Positions 15,649 to 23,560 of a stretch of 34,946 nucleotides of DNA are shown piece after piece. Below the pieces are notes generated by a model, which was given only the letters and a program-made list of their open reading frames with translations, was not told the DNA's origin and did no database searches. Both the position numbers and the translations under genes were made by a program. Numbering within the stretch: position 1 is the first letter of the stretch; the number at the start of each line of letters is the position of its first letter. The DNA is from Candidatus Albibeggiatoa sp. nov. BB20 (lineage in GTDB: Bacteria; Pseudomonadota; Gammaproteobacteria; Beggiatoales; Beggiatoaceae), in assembly GCA_016744725.1 (NCBI GenBank), contig JADGDW010000021.1, forward strand, positions 1 through 34,946. The letters are read 5' to 3'.

Positions 15649-16083
15649 GTGAATCAGAACGTGTTTACCCAAAACCGCGACCAAATGCGCCAATTTTTTA
15701 GTACTGTTTGGCAGAAGCATCAGCAAGAACAAAAATTAGAACCACTTGAAACGATTGTAAGAGATGTGATGCTAGCACATCCTGAATATCACACTCAATT
15801 GACTGATGGTGATTTAGATAAGGATTTTTTACCTGAAATGGGACAAACCAATCCTTTTTTACATGTTGGGCTACATATCGCATTGCATGAACAGTTAATG
15901 ACTAATCGGCCTATTGGTATTCGTGCAGCTTATTCCAAAGCAGTAAGAAAAATACAGGATAAACATGAGGTTGAACATAAAATGATGGAATGTTTAGCTG
16001 AGAGCTTATGGAGTGCACAACGTAATCGCACAACCCCTGATGAACAAAGTTATTTGCAGTGTTTGAAAAAGCAATTGTCATAA
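15649..16083 (+). CDS. DUF1841 family protein
   Basis: A 144-residue soluble protein of unknown function. The family pattern is clear: TQNRDQMRQFFSTVWQKH, EPLETIVRDVMLAHPEYH, then PEMGQTNPFLHVGLHIALHEQL, and near the end EHKMMECLAESLWSAQR. The many conserved His and Glu (HPEYH, HVGLHIALHEQ, HEVEHKMME) suggest a metal site, but no activity is known to me. The start is not ATG: GTG at 15649 is given; a second GTG at 15661 would give a start nearer the family pattern. Neither has a good ribosome site. It stands alone between AT-rich DNA upstream and a MITE downstream. Family call is sure. Confidence 0.88.
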   Translation: MNQNVFTQNRDQMRQFFSTVWQKHQQEQKLEPLETIVRDVMLAHPEYHTQLTDGDLDKDFLPEMGQTNPFLHVGLHIALHEQLMTNRPIGIRAAYSKAVRKIQDKHEVEHKMMECLAESLWSAQRNRTTPDEQSYLQCLKKQLS

Positions 16084-16104
16084 ATTATCCATCATTGAAC
16101 ATTA

Positions 16105-16220
16105 TATAGTCAATTCTGGTTTGTATGTTAGGACAGGTAGTCCTGTTATACTTTAAATATCAATCAGTTTTAAAAGTGAGGACTGCCAGTCCTGTATCAC
16201 TTTAAAATAAAACGACTATA
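16105..16220. mobile_element. 116-bp MITE carrying two AGGACTG-type palindromes (copy 2)
   Basis: Perfect 7-bp ends TATAGTC and GACTATA. Palindromes at 16130-16144 (AGGACAGGTAGTCCT) and 16179-16193 (AGGACTGCCAGTCCT), 49 bp apart. Length and inner sequence (TTTAAATATCAATCAGTTT, CCTGTATCACTTTAAA) match the copy at 4134-4249. It lies 22 nt after the DUF1841 stop and 50 nt before the DUF971 start. Confidence 0.8.
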
Positions 16221-16270
16221 AAATAAAACAATATATTTTAGCCATTATGCTAAATCCAAAAGGAGATGAG

Positions 16271-16636
16271 ATGTCTACACCAATCCCAACAGAAATGGAG
16301 TTTCGCCAAAAAACACGGGTTTTGAGTATTACATTTAGCAATGATAGATATTTTGAGTTACCTTATGAATATTTACGGGTTTACTCACCCTCGGCTGAAG
16401 TACGTGGCCATGCACCTGAAGATGAAGTGCTGCAATATGGTAAAAAAGCAGTCAATATCGAGAAAATTGATCCTGTTGGCACGTATGCGGTTTCTTTGCA
16501 TTTTGATGATGGGCACAGCACTGGGATTTATTCATGGGATTGGTTGTATCATCTCGGTGATAATCATATCCAATTGTGGCAGGAATATTTAGCGAAGTTG
16601 GAGCAAGCAGACAAAAAGCGCGAACCTGAAAAGTAA
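16271..16636 (+). CDS. DUF971 (GBBH-like N-terminal domain) protein
   Basis: A 121-residue protein consisting of one DUF971 domain. I chose ATG at 16271 (MSTPIPTEMEF) because AGGAG lies five nt upstream; an in-frame ATG at 16247 would place that ribosome site inside the gene. Family signs: RVLSITFSNDRYFELPYEYLR opening, then VYSPSAEVRGH, VNIEKIDPVGTYAVSLHFDDGH and GIYSWDWLYHLG. The domain is also found at the N-terminus of gamma-butyrobetaine hydroxylase, where it binds zinc, but stand-alone members such as this lack the catalytic oxygenase domain and have no known role. Family is sure, function unknown. Confidence 0.88.
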   Translation: MSTPIPTEMEFRQKTRVLSITFSNDRYFELPYEYLRVYSPSAEVRGHAPEDEVLQYGKKAVNIEKIDPVGTYAVSLHFDDGHSTGIYSWDWLYHLGDNHIQLWQEYLAKLEQADKKREPEK

Positions 16637-16664
16637 AAATTTCTGACCACTTTTCAAATCTTAT

Positions 16665-16699
16665 GAAAACGGGACAACCTTTACACTAACGGTTATCCC
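16665..16699 (-). terminator. Hairpin terminator of the octahaem cytochrome gene
   Basis: GGGACAACC (16671-16679) pairs with GGTTATCCC (16691-16699) with one mismatch. On the minus strand it is followed by GTTTTC and lies 46 nt after the cytochrome stop. The T tract is short, so efficiency is uncertain. Confidence 0.5.
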
Positions 16700-16744
16700 A
16701 TATTCACTACCAAACTAAAAAAACAGCAACATACTAGATATCAA

Positions 16745-19051
16745 TTATTGTTGCTGCATTTTTTGTTGAATATCAATCACTGCTTTACGCCGTTCTAGCT
16801 TCTTCAAGGTACTTTTGATTTTAGCATTATTGGGTACGACGAGTTGATTTAAATGTTTGGTGAAATCATACGCATCTAACCAACGTTGCTGACGAATATA
16901 CAGCTCTGCCAAGGTCTGTGTAACTTGGGCATTTTGTCGATCTAAATAGAAAGCCTTTAACAAAGCGGGTTCAACTTGGCTGCCTCGTCCAACCTGTTTT
17001 AATAGCATTGCATAATTGTAATGTACTTTAGGATGATAAGGCATTAATTCTGTGGCTTTTTTCAAGCTATCCAATGCCTCAGGCATCCGTTTTAATTCAG
17101 CTAATAATAAGCCCAACGAGTAATATAATAATCCTTGTTCAGGAGATACTTTTATCGCATCACGTAGCACTTGTTCCGCTTGTTTTTTATCGCCTAAACC
17201 ATGGTATAAAATCGCTAAACTTCGGGAGGCGGGGAAGAAATACTGACCTTTTTCAATCGCAGTTTTAAATGCGTGTTCCGCTTGTTTAATATCATCTATG
17301 TCGGCGTACAACTGACCTAGATTAAAATGCCCTTCAGGTAATTCCCCACGAATTATTTGGGCTTGTTTATATTCTGCTAATGCCTTGTCATAAGCTTTCA
17401 CATCTGGCAATTGTTCACGCGGCACATTGACCAAGCTTCGAGCCGCTTCAATCCGAACCGCATGCACTTCATCTTTTAGTAAAGGCACAACCGATTTGAT
17501 TTTTTGCGCGATGCTGGCATTTTGTAGGCTGTGCACGGCGATGCTACGCACTAAGGCGGATTTATCTGTTAGTAATATGTGTGTTGTATCTACGCCTATT
17601 TGTCCATACGCTTGCAATAATTCCAGCGCGGTGGCTCGCACAATATCAGCTTGTTTGGTATCCAATGCTAATTTGATTAAATCTTGACTGACATTGGCAT
17701 CACCCATACGACCTAACGCTAAAATTTCACCAAAATGCGGTTTTTGCCAACTTTTATCCCCGTACCATTGGTTCATGGCATCAGTTGCCCACACAGCATC
17801 TTTATCGGTATGACATTGGTTACAAGCATTGGGGGTATTGAGTTTTAAGCTTAAATCAGGTCGAGGAATACGAAAGCTGTGGTCGCGGCGTGGATCAATC
17901 ACCATAAAATTCTGAGTCGGTGCATGACAGTTTACACATTGGCTGGCTTCGGTATTTTGGGCATGAAAATGATGCTCAGGCGTATCATAATTTTTGGCGT
18001 TGAGGCTGGGATATAAACTTGTTGGTGGTTCAGATTGATGGCAATAAGTACAAGTTGCATTGCCTTCACGACGTAATTTAAGGGTGTGCGGGTCGTGGCA
18101 ATCCATACATTGCACCCCATTGTGATACATTTTACTTTGCACAAATGAGCCATAAACATACACTTCATCAAGAATTTGTCCATCTGGATGATATAAATTG
18201 TCGCGCAATAATTCAGGCACAAAATCATTTAACATCGGTTGAGCGTGTAAATCTTGTTCACTGACAGGATAACGACGTGAATGGCATCGAGCACAGGTTT
18301 CTACTTTTTGTTTAGAATCCAGTTGTTTGTAATCAACGCTTAGGCCTTTACTTGGATTCATTGCTGGGTCTTTTTTATCTGAGTTTGCCCATGCAAGATG
18401 CTGTTCTCCTGCACCGTGACAGGCTTGGCAACTTACGTTTATTTCTGCCCATGTGGTTTGGTAGCTGTCTGTTTTTAAATCGTAGTTTACGTTAAGGTCT
18501 GTTGAATGGCATTCTGCACAAACCGCATTCCAAGTATGGTAAGTTTGTGTCCAATGTAGTGGATTGTCTGCCGATAATGTTCGGTCAGGATATAAATTAA
18601 ACCATTGTTTTTTAATACTGTCCCATGCAACGGTAAAGGTTTGCAAGCGGCCGTTAGGAAATTGCAGTAAATATTGTTGCAGTGGTGTGACCCCAAAAGT
18701 ATATTTTATGGTAAATTCAGCTATTGTTCCGTCTTTCCCCGTGGTTTTTACAAAATACTGTTGATCTTGGGTATAAAACTGTGCGCTGATGGTATCGTCT
18801 TTGAATTCTGTATTGTTGAAATCACCGAGTATGTATTGTTGGGTTGCGGGGTTCATTGCCAATTCATGGTGTGAGCCTAGCCAGTCTGAGAATTGTTTAG
18901 GATGGCAATCAGCACAGCTTTGATTTTCCACAAACGCAATATTATCAATCCCTTTTCCATAGTGTTGTCTGGGGAAGGTGTCGGTGTTGGCTGAGCTAAA
19001 CGTGGTCACACAGGAAAGCAGTATGAGTAACCAGAATGGGTAATCATTCAT
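16745..19051 (-). CDS. Octahaem cytochrome c with HEAT-like and TPR domains, periplasmic
   Basis: A 768-residue secreted protein from ATG at 19051; an earlier in-frame ATG at 19114 would put 21 odd residues before the signal peptide (MNDYPFWLLILLSCVTTFSSA). Eight CXXCH haem sites are present: CADCH, CAECH, CQACH, CARCH, CMDCH, CTYCH, CVNCH and CNQCH, at about residues 46, 178, 208, 253, 315, 334, 372 and 410. The motif DPRRDHSFRIPRPD precedes the last site. Residues from about 440 to 560 look like HEAT-type helical repeats, and about 570-740 hold four or five TPRs (GHFNLGQLYADIDDIKQAEHA and similar). It resembles the cytochrome c554-like/paired-CXXCH proteins fused to TPRs, whose electron partners are not known to me. 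It would need the Ccm machinery. The TPR part suggests docking to a partner protein. Confidence 0.93.
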   Translation of the reverse strand: MNDYPFWLLILLSCVTTFSSANTDTFPRQHYGKGIDNIAFVENQSCADCHPKQFSDWLGSHHELAMNPATQQYILGDFNNTEFKDDTISAQFYTQDQQYFVKTTGKDGTIAEFTIKYTFGVTPLQQYLLQFPNGRLQTFTVAWDSIKKQWFNLYPDRTLSADNPLHWTQTYHTWNAVCAECHSTDLNVNYDLKTDSYQTTWAEINVSCQACHGAGEQHLAWANSDKKDPAMNPSKGLSVDYKQLDSKQKVETCARCHSRRYPVSEQDLHAQPMLNDFVPELLRDNLYHPDGQILDEVYVYGSFVQSKMYHNGVQCMDCHDPHTLKLRREGNATCTYCHQSEPPTSLYPSLNAKNYDTPEHHFHAQNTEASQCVNCHAPTQNFMVIDPRRDHSFRIPRPDLSLKLNTPNACNQCHTDKDAVWATDAMNQWYGDKSWQKPHFGEILALGRMGDANVSQDLIKLALDTKQADIVRATALELLQAYGQIGVDTTHILLTDKSALVRSIAVHSLQNASIAQKIKSVVPLLKDEVHAVRIEAARSLVNVPREQLPDVKAYDKALAEYKQAQIIRGELPEGHFNLGQLYADIDDIKQAEHAFKTAIEKGQYFFPASRSLAILYHGLGDKKQAEQVLRDAIKVSPEQGLLYYSLGLLLAELKRMPEALDSLKKATELMPYHPKVHYNYAMLLKQVGRGSQVEPALLKAFYLDRQNAQVTQTLAELYIRQQRWLDAYDFTKHLNQLVVPNNAKIKSTLKKLERRKAVIDIQQKMQQQ

Positions 19052-19242
19052 GTATATTGGCCTAGGTTTGCATGGACAGTCGGCAATTATCAATGAAGCG
19101 TCAGCAATTATCAATCTCTATTAAATGTGTTGTTTTATCACTGCGGTTAAGAAAAAATGCGCAGTATAGTAGGATCAATAATCGATAGCGTCATCCGTCA
19201 TTCTTGTTCGTCATTTTCGATTGTCCTTTCTCCTCATTTTCT

Positions 19243-19600
19243 AACAGAAACCTGCGTGAGCTTCTAAAACTCAGTAAATTGAATAAGATTTTAAATCAAA
19301 ATATCTACGAATTATTTGAATTGACGACGGAAGAAATTGAATTATTGGAGGGGAATATTTGAATGGTTTGAGAAATCTTAAAAAATAGCTCGGCTGAATA
19401 TAAGGAAAGTTTAAAAGTCTATCGTGATTTAAAAAAATATCATTGATACCGTTTTTGATGATGGTAAACAGGAAGGCATTCAAGCTGAAAAAGTAGCTAA
19501 TGCCAGAAAAATGAAACAAAAAGGAATTTCTGTACAAGGTATTATTAGGATCATGGGACTTACTATCCAGCAAATAAAAAACGATAAATATGAAACTTGA
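19243..19600 (+). pseudogene. Decayed Rpn/PD-(D/E)XK nuclease-transposase family gene (3' part)
   Basis: Three pieces in two frames give the typical C-terminal region of this family. Frame one reads KLNKILNQNIYELFELTTEE up to a stop within ELLEGNI*; the same frame then reads EILKNSSAEYKESLKVYRDL; after a shift of one base the text continues KNIIDTVFDDGKQEGIQAEK and ARKMKQKGISVQGIIRIMGLTIQQIK, ending in TGA at 19598-19600. The pattern of YRDLKN followed by E/K/G-rich helix and a short HTH-like tail is that of Rpn (recombination-promoting nuclease) proteins. The nuclease domain and start are missing, there are at least two stops and one frameshift, so it is inactive. Confidence 0.68.
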
Positions 19601-19715
19601 TACTCTATTTGGTGTAAAATGAATTAAATAAAGCTAGACACCATTTTTTATTGTTGTTAGAATGTCGCGCTTAAACTGCTTATTTACAAGGATGTAGATG
19701 AGTGGTTTAATCGAT

Positions 19716-19806
19716 GGAGAGATGTCCGAGTGGCTGAAGGAGCACGCCTGGAAAGTGTGTATACGGTTATACCGTATCGAGGGTTCGAATCCCTCTCTCT
19801 CCGCCA
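19716..19806 (+). tRNA. tRNA-Ser, anticodon GGA
   Basis: A 91-nt class II tRNA with acceptor GGAGAGA/TCTCTCC, discriminator G, encoded CCA, D-arm start TGTCCGAGTGG, anticodon loop CTGGAAA presenting GGA, a long variable arm (TATACGGTTATACCGTA) and T arm GGGTTCGAATCCC. It reads UCC and UCU. It lies just before the SRP RNA gene. Confidence 0.97.
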
Positions 19807-19816
19807 GAAATAATGG

Positions 19817-19924
19817 TGACTTATGCTGGTCCCCTCGCATTGCTATATCGCAAATCCCGTCAGGTCCGGAAGGAAGCAGCGGTAGCGATGGCTGCAAGTG
19901 CCGAGGTGTGGCTGGTATAGGTTG
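19817..19924 (+). ncRNA. ffs: Small signal recognition particle RNA (4.5S)
   Basis: RNA core of the bacterial signal recognition particle, bound by Ffh. The hallmark apical hairpin GTCAGGTCCGGAAGGAAGCA, followed by GCGGTAGC, is present at 19859-19886, with the 5' arm GCTGGTCCCCTCGCA and the 3' arm TGCCGAGGTGTGGCTGG. The end helix is formed by ACTTATGCTGG (19819-19829) with CTGGTATAGGT (19912-19922), mostly Watson-Crick and GU pairs. Ends are estimated from this helix. It lies between tRNA-Ser(GGA) and dnaX, a neighbourhood seen in many bacteria. Confidence 0.95.
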
Positions 19925-19952
19925 CCGCCCATCACCTAGAATGCATTAGGCT

Positions 19953-22016
19953 ATGTCTTATCAAGTTTTAGCGCGAAAATGGCGGCCTCGTAATTTCCCT
20001 GAAATGGTTGGACAAATGCACGTCCGACAAGCCCTCACCAATGCACTCGAAAATCAACGTTTACACCATGCTTATCTATTCACAGGCACTCGCGGTGTAG
20101 GTAAAACTACCATTGCTCGCATTTTTTCCAAATCACTCAATTGTGAATCCAAAGGGATTACTGCTTATCCTTGTGGTGAATGTGCTGCATGTCAGGAAAT
20201 TGATGGTGGTCGATTCATTGATTTAATTGAAGTCGATGCTGCGTCACGTACCAAAGTTGAAGATACACGAGAAATTTTAGAAAATGTCCAATACGCGCCG
20301 ACGCGAGGACGATTTAAAGTTTATCTGATAGATGAAGTTCATATGCTATCAACCAGTAGTTTTAATGCATTATTGAAGACGCTGGAAGAACCCCCAGAAC
20401 ATGTGAAATTTTTACTGGCTACAACAGATCCCCAACGTTTACCCCCTACGATTTTATCGCGCTGTTTGCAATTCAATTTAAAGCGCATTCCATTAGAGCA
20501 AATTGACTCACATCTTTCCTATGTTTTACAGCAAGAACAAATTGGATTTGAACCGCCTGCGTTACAGCTATTAGCTCAAGCTGCGGATGGTAGTTTGCGC
20601 GATGCCTTGAGTTTACTCGACCAAGCAATTGCTTATGGTGGCGGTGGTTTATCTTTGACAGATGTTAGTACAATGTTGGGGACATTAGACCAGAACGTTG
20701 TATTAAATTTATTAAATGCTTTGGCTGCACAAAATGCAACGGGATTACTACAACAAGTTGCTCAATTAGCAGAGCAAAATCCAGATTTTAGTACTGTATT
20801 AGCTGATATGTTGTCATTATTGCAAAAGATTGCATTAACCCAAGCCGTACCCGATAGCTTGGATATGCAACAAAATCATGCGGCTGAAATTCAGGCTTTA
20901 GCTCGGCAATTAAATCCTGAAGATACCCAATTATTTTACCAAATTGCGTTATTGGGTCGTCGAGATTTGCCTTTGTCACCAGAGCCACGCGGTGGTTTTG
21001 AAATGATTTTATTGCGGATATTAGCATTTAGACCGTTGAAAGCAGGGCAGCAAATTAAGTCAGAGCAGCCTCAACAAATTGCGACTGCACCTGATGAACA
21101 TAAACCGCCTGTTCAGAATCAAGCACCCGTTGCTCAGGAATATCAACAATCTGTTCCTCATCAAGCTCCTGTTGCCCAAGAATACCAACAAGCTGCTCCT
21201 CATCAAGCACCCGTTGCCCAAGAATATCAACAGCCTATCCAACATCAAACACCCGTTGCCCAAGAATATCAACAGCCTATCCAACATCAAGCACCTGTTG
21301 CTCAAGAGTATCAACAAGCTGTTCCTCATCAGACACCCGTTGCCCAAGAGTATCAACAAGCCGCTCCTCATCAAGCACCCGTTGCCCAAGAATATCAACA
21401 AGCTGTTCCTCATCAGGCATCCGTTGCCCAAGAGTATCAACAAGCCGCTCCTCATCAAGCACCCGTTGCCCAAGAATATCAACAAGCAGTTCCTCATCAA
21501 GCGCCCGTTGCCCAAGAATATCAACAGCCTGTCCAGAATCAAGCACCCGTTGCCCAAGAATATCAACAAGCTGACTATTATGCACAGCCTCAAACAATAC
21601 CAAACTATTCACAACCTTCCAGCGAATGGGGACAGTTTGTTGCAACGTTACCAATGGGTATGTTAAGACAACTGGCTGAAAACTGTATCTTACGTACAAA
21701 AGAAAATAATACTTGGCATTTAGGCCTTTCGTCCTCACATAAGACATTAAACAGACCAAAAGCCAAAGCTGATTTAGAATTAGCATTGCAACGCCAACAT
21801 GGCGAACATTTAAAACTACATATTCAAATTGAACGGGATGATGTTTATACCCCAGCTCAAGAACAGAAACAAATAAAAGAAACTCAGCAGCAATATGCTG
21901 AATCTCAAGCTCAACAAGACCCTTTTGTCCAAACTTTGCAAGAACAATGTGATGCACAAATCCAAAGTGTCACGCCTATTGTTGGTGACGATAATACAAG
22001 CCAGCAAGAAAACTAA
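19953..22016 (+). CDS. dnaX: DNA polymerase III subunit tau/gamma, with long tandem repeat linker
   Basis: Clamp-loader ATPase that holds the replicase together. Of 687 residues, 1-360 are the clamp-loader part: Walker A GTRGVGKT (45-52), a zinc site with Cys64, Cys74, Cys77, Cys80, Walker B VYLIDEVH (123-130) and the SRC sensor motif (169-171). Residues 389-539 are an 11-copy 14-residue repeat rich in Gln, Ala and Pro (listed separately). The C-terminal part, from about 560 (WGQFVATLPMGMLRQLAENC), is the tau domain that contacts the polymerase alpha subunit. I see no A-AAA-AAG-type slip site before the linker, so a gamma product by frameshift is not supported. It starts 30 nt after the SRP RNA; recR and ybaB, frequent neighbours, are absent here. 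Confidence 0.97.
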   Translation: MSYQVLARKWRPRNFPEMVGQMHVRQALTNALENQRLHHAYLFTGTRGVGKTTIARIFSKSLNCESKGITAYPCGECAACQEIDGGRFIDLIEVDAASRTKVEDTREILENVQYAPTRGRFKVYLIDEVHMLSTSSFNALLKTLEEPPEHVKFLLATTDPQRLPPTILSRCLQFNLKRIPLEQIDSHLSYVLQQEQIGFEPPALQLLAQAADGSLRDALSLLDQAIAYGGGGLSLTDVSTMLGTLDQNVVLNLLNALAAQNATGLLQQVAQLAEQNPDFSTVLADMLSLLQKIALTQAVPDSLDMQQNHAAEIQALARQLNPEDTQLFYQIALLGRRDLPLSPEPRGGFEMILLRILAFRPLKAGQQIKSEQPQQIATAPDEHKPPVQNQAPVAQEYQQSVPHQAPVAQEYQQAAPHQAPVAQEYQQPIQHQTPVAQEYQQPIQHQAPVAQEYQQAVPHQTPVAQEYQQAAPHQAPVAQEYQQAVPHQASVAQEYQQAAPHQAPVAQEYQQAVPHQAPVAQEYQQPVQNQAPVAQEYQQADYYAQPQTIPNYSQPSSEWGQFVATLPMGMLRQLAENCILRTKENNTWHLGLSSSHKTLNRPKAKADLELALQRQHGEHLKLHIQIERDDVYTPAQEQKQIKETQQQYAESQAQQDPFVQTLQEQCDAQIQSVTPIVGDDNTSQQEN
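21117..21569 (+). repeat. 42-bp tandem repeat in dnaX, ten full copies and one partial
   Basis: Each 42-bp unit codes for 14 residues on the theme HQAPVAQEYQQAVP. The PVAQEYQQ core is nearly invariant (one copy has SVAQEYQQ); the unit edges vary among HQA/HQT/NQA and AVP/AAP/SVP/PIQ/PVQ. Some neighbouring units repeat as pairs (AVP then AAP), which suggests growth by duplication of two-unit blocks. The length is a multiple of three, so copy changes keep the frame. Confidence 0.97.
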
Positions 22017-22056
22017 TCTGCTATTATTATTGGAAAATAGACAAGGGACTTAAATA

Positions 22057-23481
22057 ATGAAATGGTATCTCGCACTCTGCGCAAGCTTTTTAATCAGTGC
22101 CTGTGAAGCAGAACAAATTCCAACCAATTCTGCAACAGATGCAACCGTCATTCAAATTGCTCAAGAAGAATCATCAAACTCTTGGTGGGATAAAGCCACG
22201 AATTTATGGGGCAGTGACTCAGATGAGCAAAATGAATCTGCATCACAAGTTGCTGAACCTAGCTCTAGTGAAGAAAAAACAGAGCAGCCAAGCAAAGAAT
22301 CTTCATCTTGGTGGGGCGCAACTGTAAATATGTGGGATAAGGCTTCTAGCTATGTCAGTTCTGACTCTGAAGAAGAGGAAAAACAGGTCATTGCACCTGA
22401 TGAAGAACCCACCCAACAAGCAAAGAAAAACCCCTACTTTGGTAAAATATGGGATGAAATCACCCCGCGTATTAGCCAAATCCTGAATATTGAACAACAG
22501 CAAGTCAATTTGCCTGATAAAGCATGGTTTTCAGAAACGAAACAGAGCAGCCAAAACAAATTAAATCAATTGCTAGATGAAGCGGTTGATATTTTGTCAT
22601 TGTCTGACAGCAGTCAGATTCGCCAACAAATCCGTAATTTAGAGCAAGATATTGTTGATATAAAAAACACGATTGCCGATTACCGCCAAGCACAAGTCAG
22701 CGCACCAATAGAATCAACATGGAATACCACGGTTGAAAATTACAATGAAAAAATTATTGGTCTACAAGATCAAATCGCACAGAAATATCAACAGATTGAC
22801 AGTTTAAAAACAGAATTTAGCCAAAGTTTGCAGAAAGTTGGCATTCGGCTGACTAATGAGCAGTTGGACGTGTTATTTGCTAGTGTGATAGGTGATGATA
22901 TTATTCAAGCTAGCTTAGTGTATGAAAATGTGAAATTGGTTAATGAACAACTGATGAAATTGACCGTTGACAGTGAAGAAGATTTTACAATTAGTCAACG
23001 TTATTACGGTATGTATGTGGTGTTATTGAAAATTTTGTTTCACATGCAAGATAGCTTTGTAAATGATGTTGATAACAAGTACATCCCTAAAATTACTGAC
23101 ATTGTGACTGATGTACAAAGTATCAAAACAACCACTCAAAATCTACTGAGCAAAGAGGATAACAATAAACGCCGTGAATATCTGTTTGCTAATTTAGATG
23201 CTCAGAAATTGACCCTAAAAACAGCGAATTTGTATAAACAGCATTTGACTAGCCAACGCCAAAAAATGCTAGTCGCGCGTGATAAAACCTTGGCGGATTT
23301 ACTGGTAGCTGAAAATACCTTTGCGACTGTAACTGTCAGTAGCGAATTAGTGAATTTATTGCGTACCAGTCAAAAAGCCTTTGAATTATTACAAAATATG
23401 CAAACCCCTGATTTGTTGATTTTCGAAAACTTACAGATGAAGCAAGAGTTTGCCATTTTGACTGAAAAGTTGAATTCCTAA
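22057..23481 (+). CDS. Putative lipoprotein with Trp-rich repeats and coiled coils
   Basis: A 474-residue protein that I do not recognise. The N-terminus MKWYLALCASFLISAC is a lipoprotein signal with Cys16 as the lipidated residue; Glu at +2 favours outer-membrane delivery. Residues 36-110 are acidic and Ser-rich and hold two related units, SSNSWWDKATNLWGSDSDEQ (39-58) and SSSWWGATVNMWDKASSY (82-99). From about 150 to the end it is almost wholly helical, with heptad-like stretches around 165-215, 225-255 and 360-415, which suggests coiled coils. It lies 40 nt after dnaX on the same strand, with no obvious terminator between, but a replication role is unlikely for a lipoprotein. Possibly an envelope-structuring protein; this is speculation. 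Confidence 0.75.
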   Translation: MKWYLALCASFLISACEAEQIPTNSATDATVIQIAQEESSNSWWDKATNLWGSDSDEQNESASQVAEPSSSEEKTEQPSKESSSWWGATVNMWDKASSYVSSDSEEEEKQVIAPDEEPTQQAKKNPYFGKIWDEITPRISQILNIEQQQVNLPDKAWFSETKQSSQNKLNQLLDEAVDILSLSDSSQIRQQIRNLEQDIVDIKNTIADYRQAQVSAPIESTWNTTVENYNEKIIGLQDQIAQKYQQIDSLKTEFSQSLQKVGIRLTNEQLDVLFASVIGDDIIQASLVYENVKLVNEQLMKLTVDSEEDFTISQRYYGMYVVLLKILFHMQDSFVNDVDNKYIPKITDIVTDVQSIKTTTQNLLSKEDNNKRREYLFANLDAQKLTLKTANLYKQHLTSQRQKMLVARDKTLADLLVAENTFATVTVSSELVNLLRTSQKAFELLQNMQTPDLLIFENLQMKQEFAILTEKLNS

Positions 23482-23490
23482 TATATTGAC

Positions 23491-23542
23491 AGAACTGGCA
23501 GCCCTCTACTTTTCATAATGATTAATGAGGACTGCAAGCTCT
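23491..23542. repeat. Decayed pair of AGGACTG-type palindromes
   Basis: AGAACTGGCAGCCCT (23491-23505) and AGGACTGCAAGCTCT (23528-23542) are mutated forms of the palindrome core, 37 bp apart. An in-frame ATG of the next gene (23525) lies at its right arm. Confidence 0.6.
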
Positions 23543-23560
23543 GAATTAACTAATAGAAAC

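Noticed and set aside
19634..19949. Short ORFs on both strands over the tRNA-Ser(GGA) and SRP RNA region
   Set aside because: They overlap two certain RNA genes and have no recognisable protein pattern.
20820..21120. Programmed frameshift site for a gamma subunit in dnaX
   Set aside because: No A-AAA-AAG-like slippery run with a following stem-loop and early stop was found before the repeat.
21060..21957. Long minus-strand and alternate-frame ORFs over the dnaX repeat
   Set aside because: A 42-bp repeat without stops in one unit stays open in several frames; the dnaX frame alone has conserved domains on both sides.
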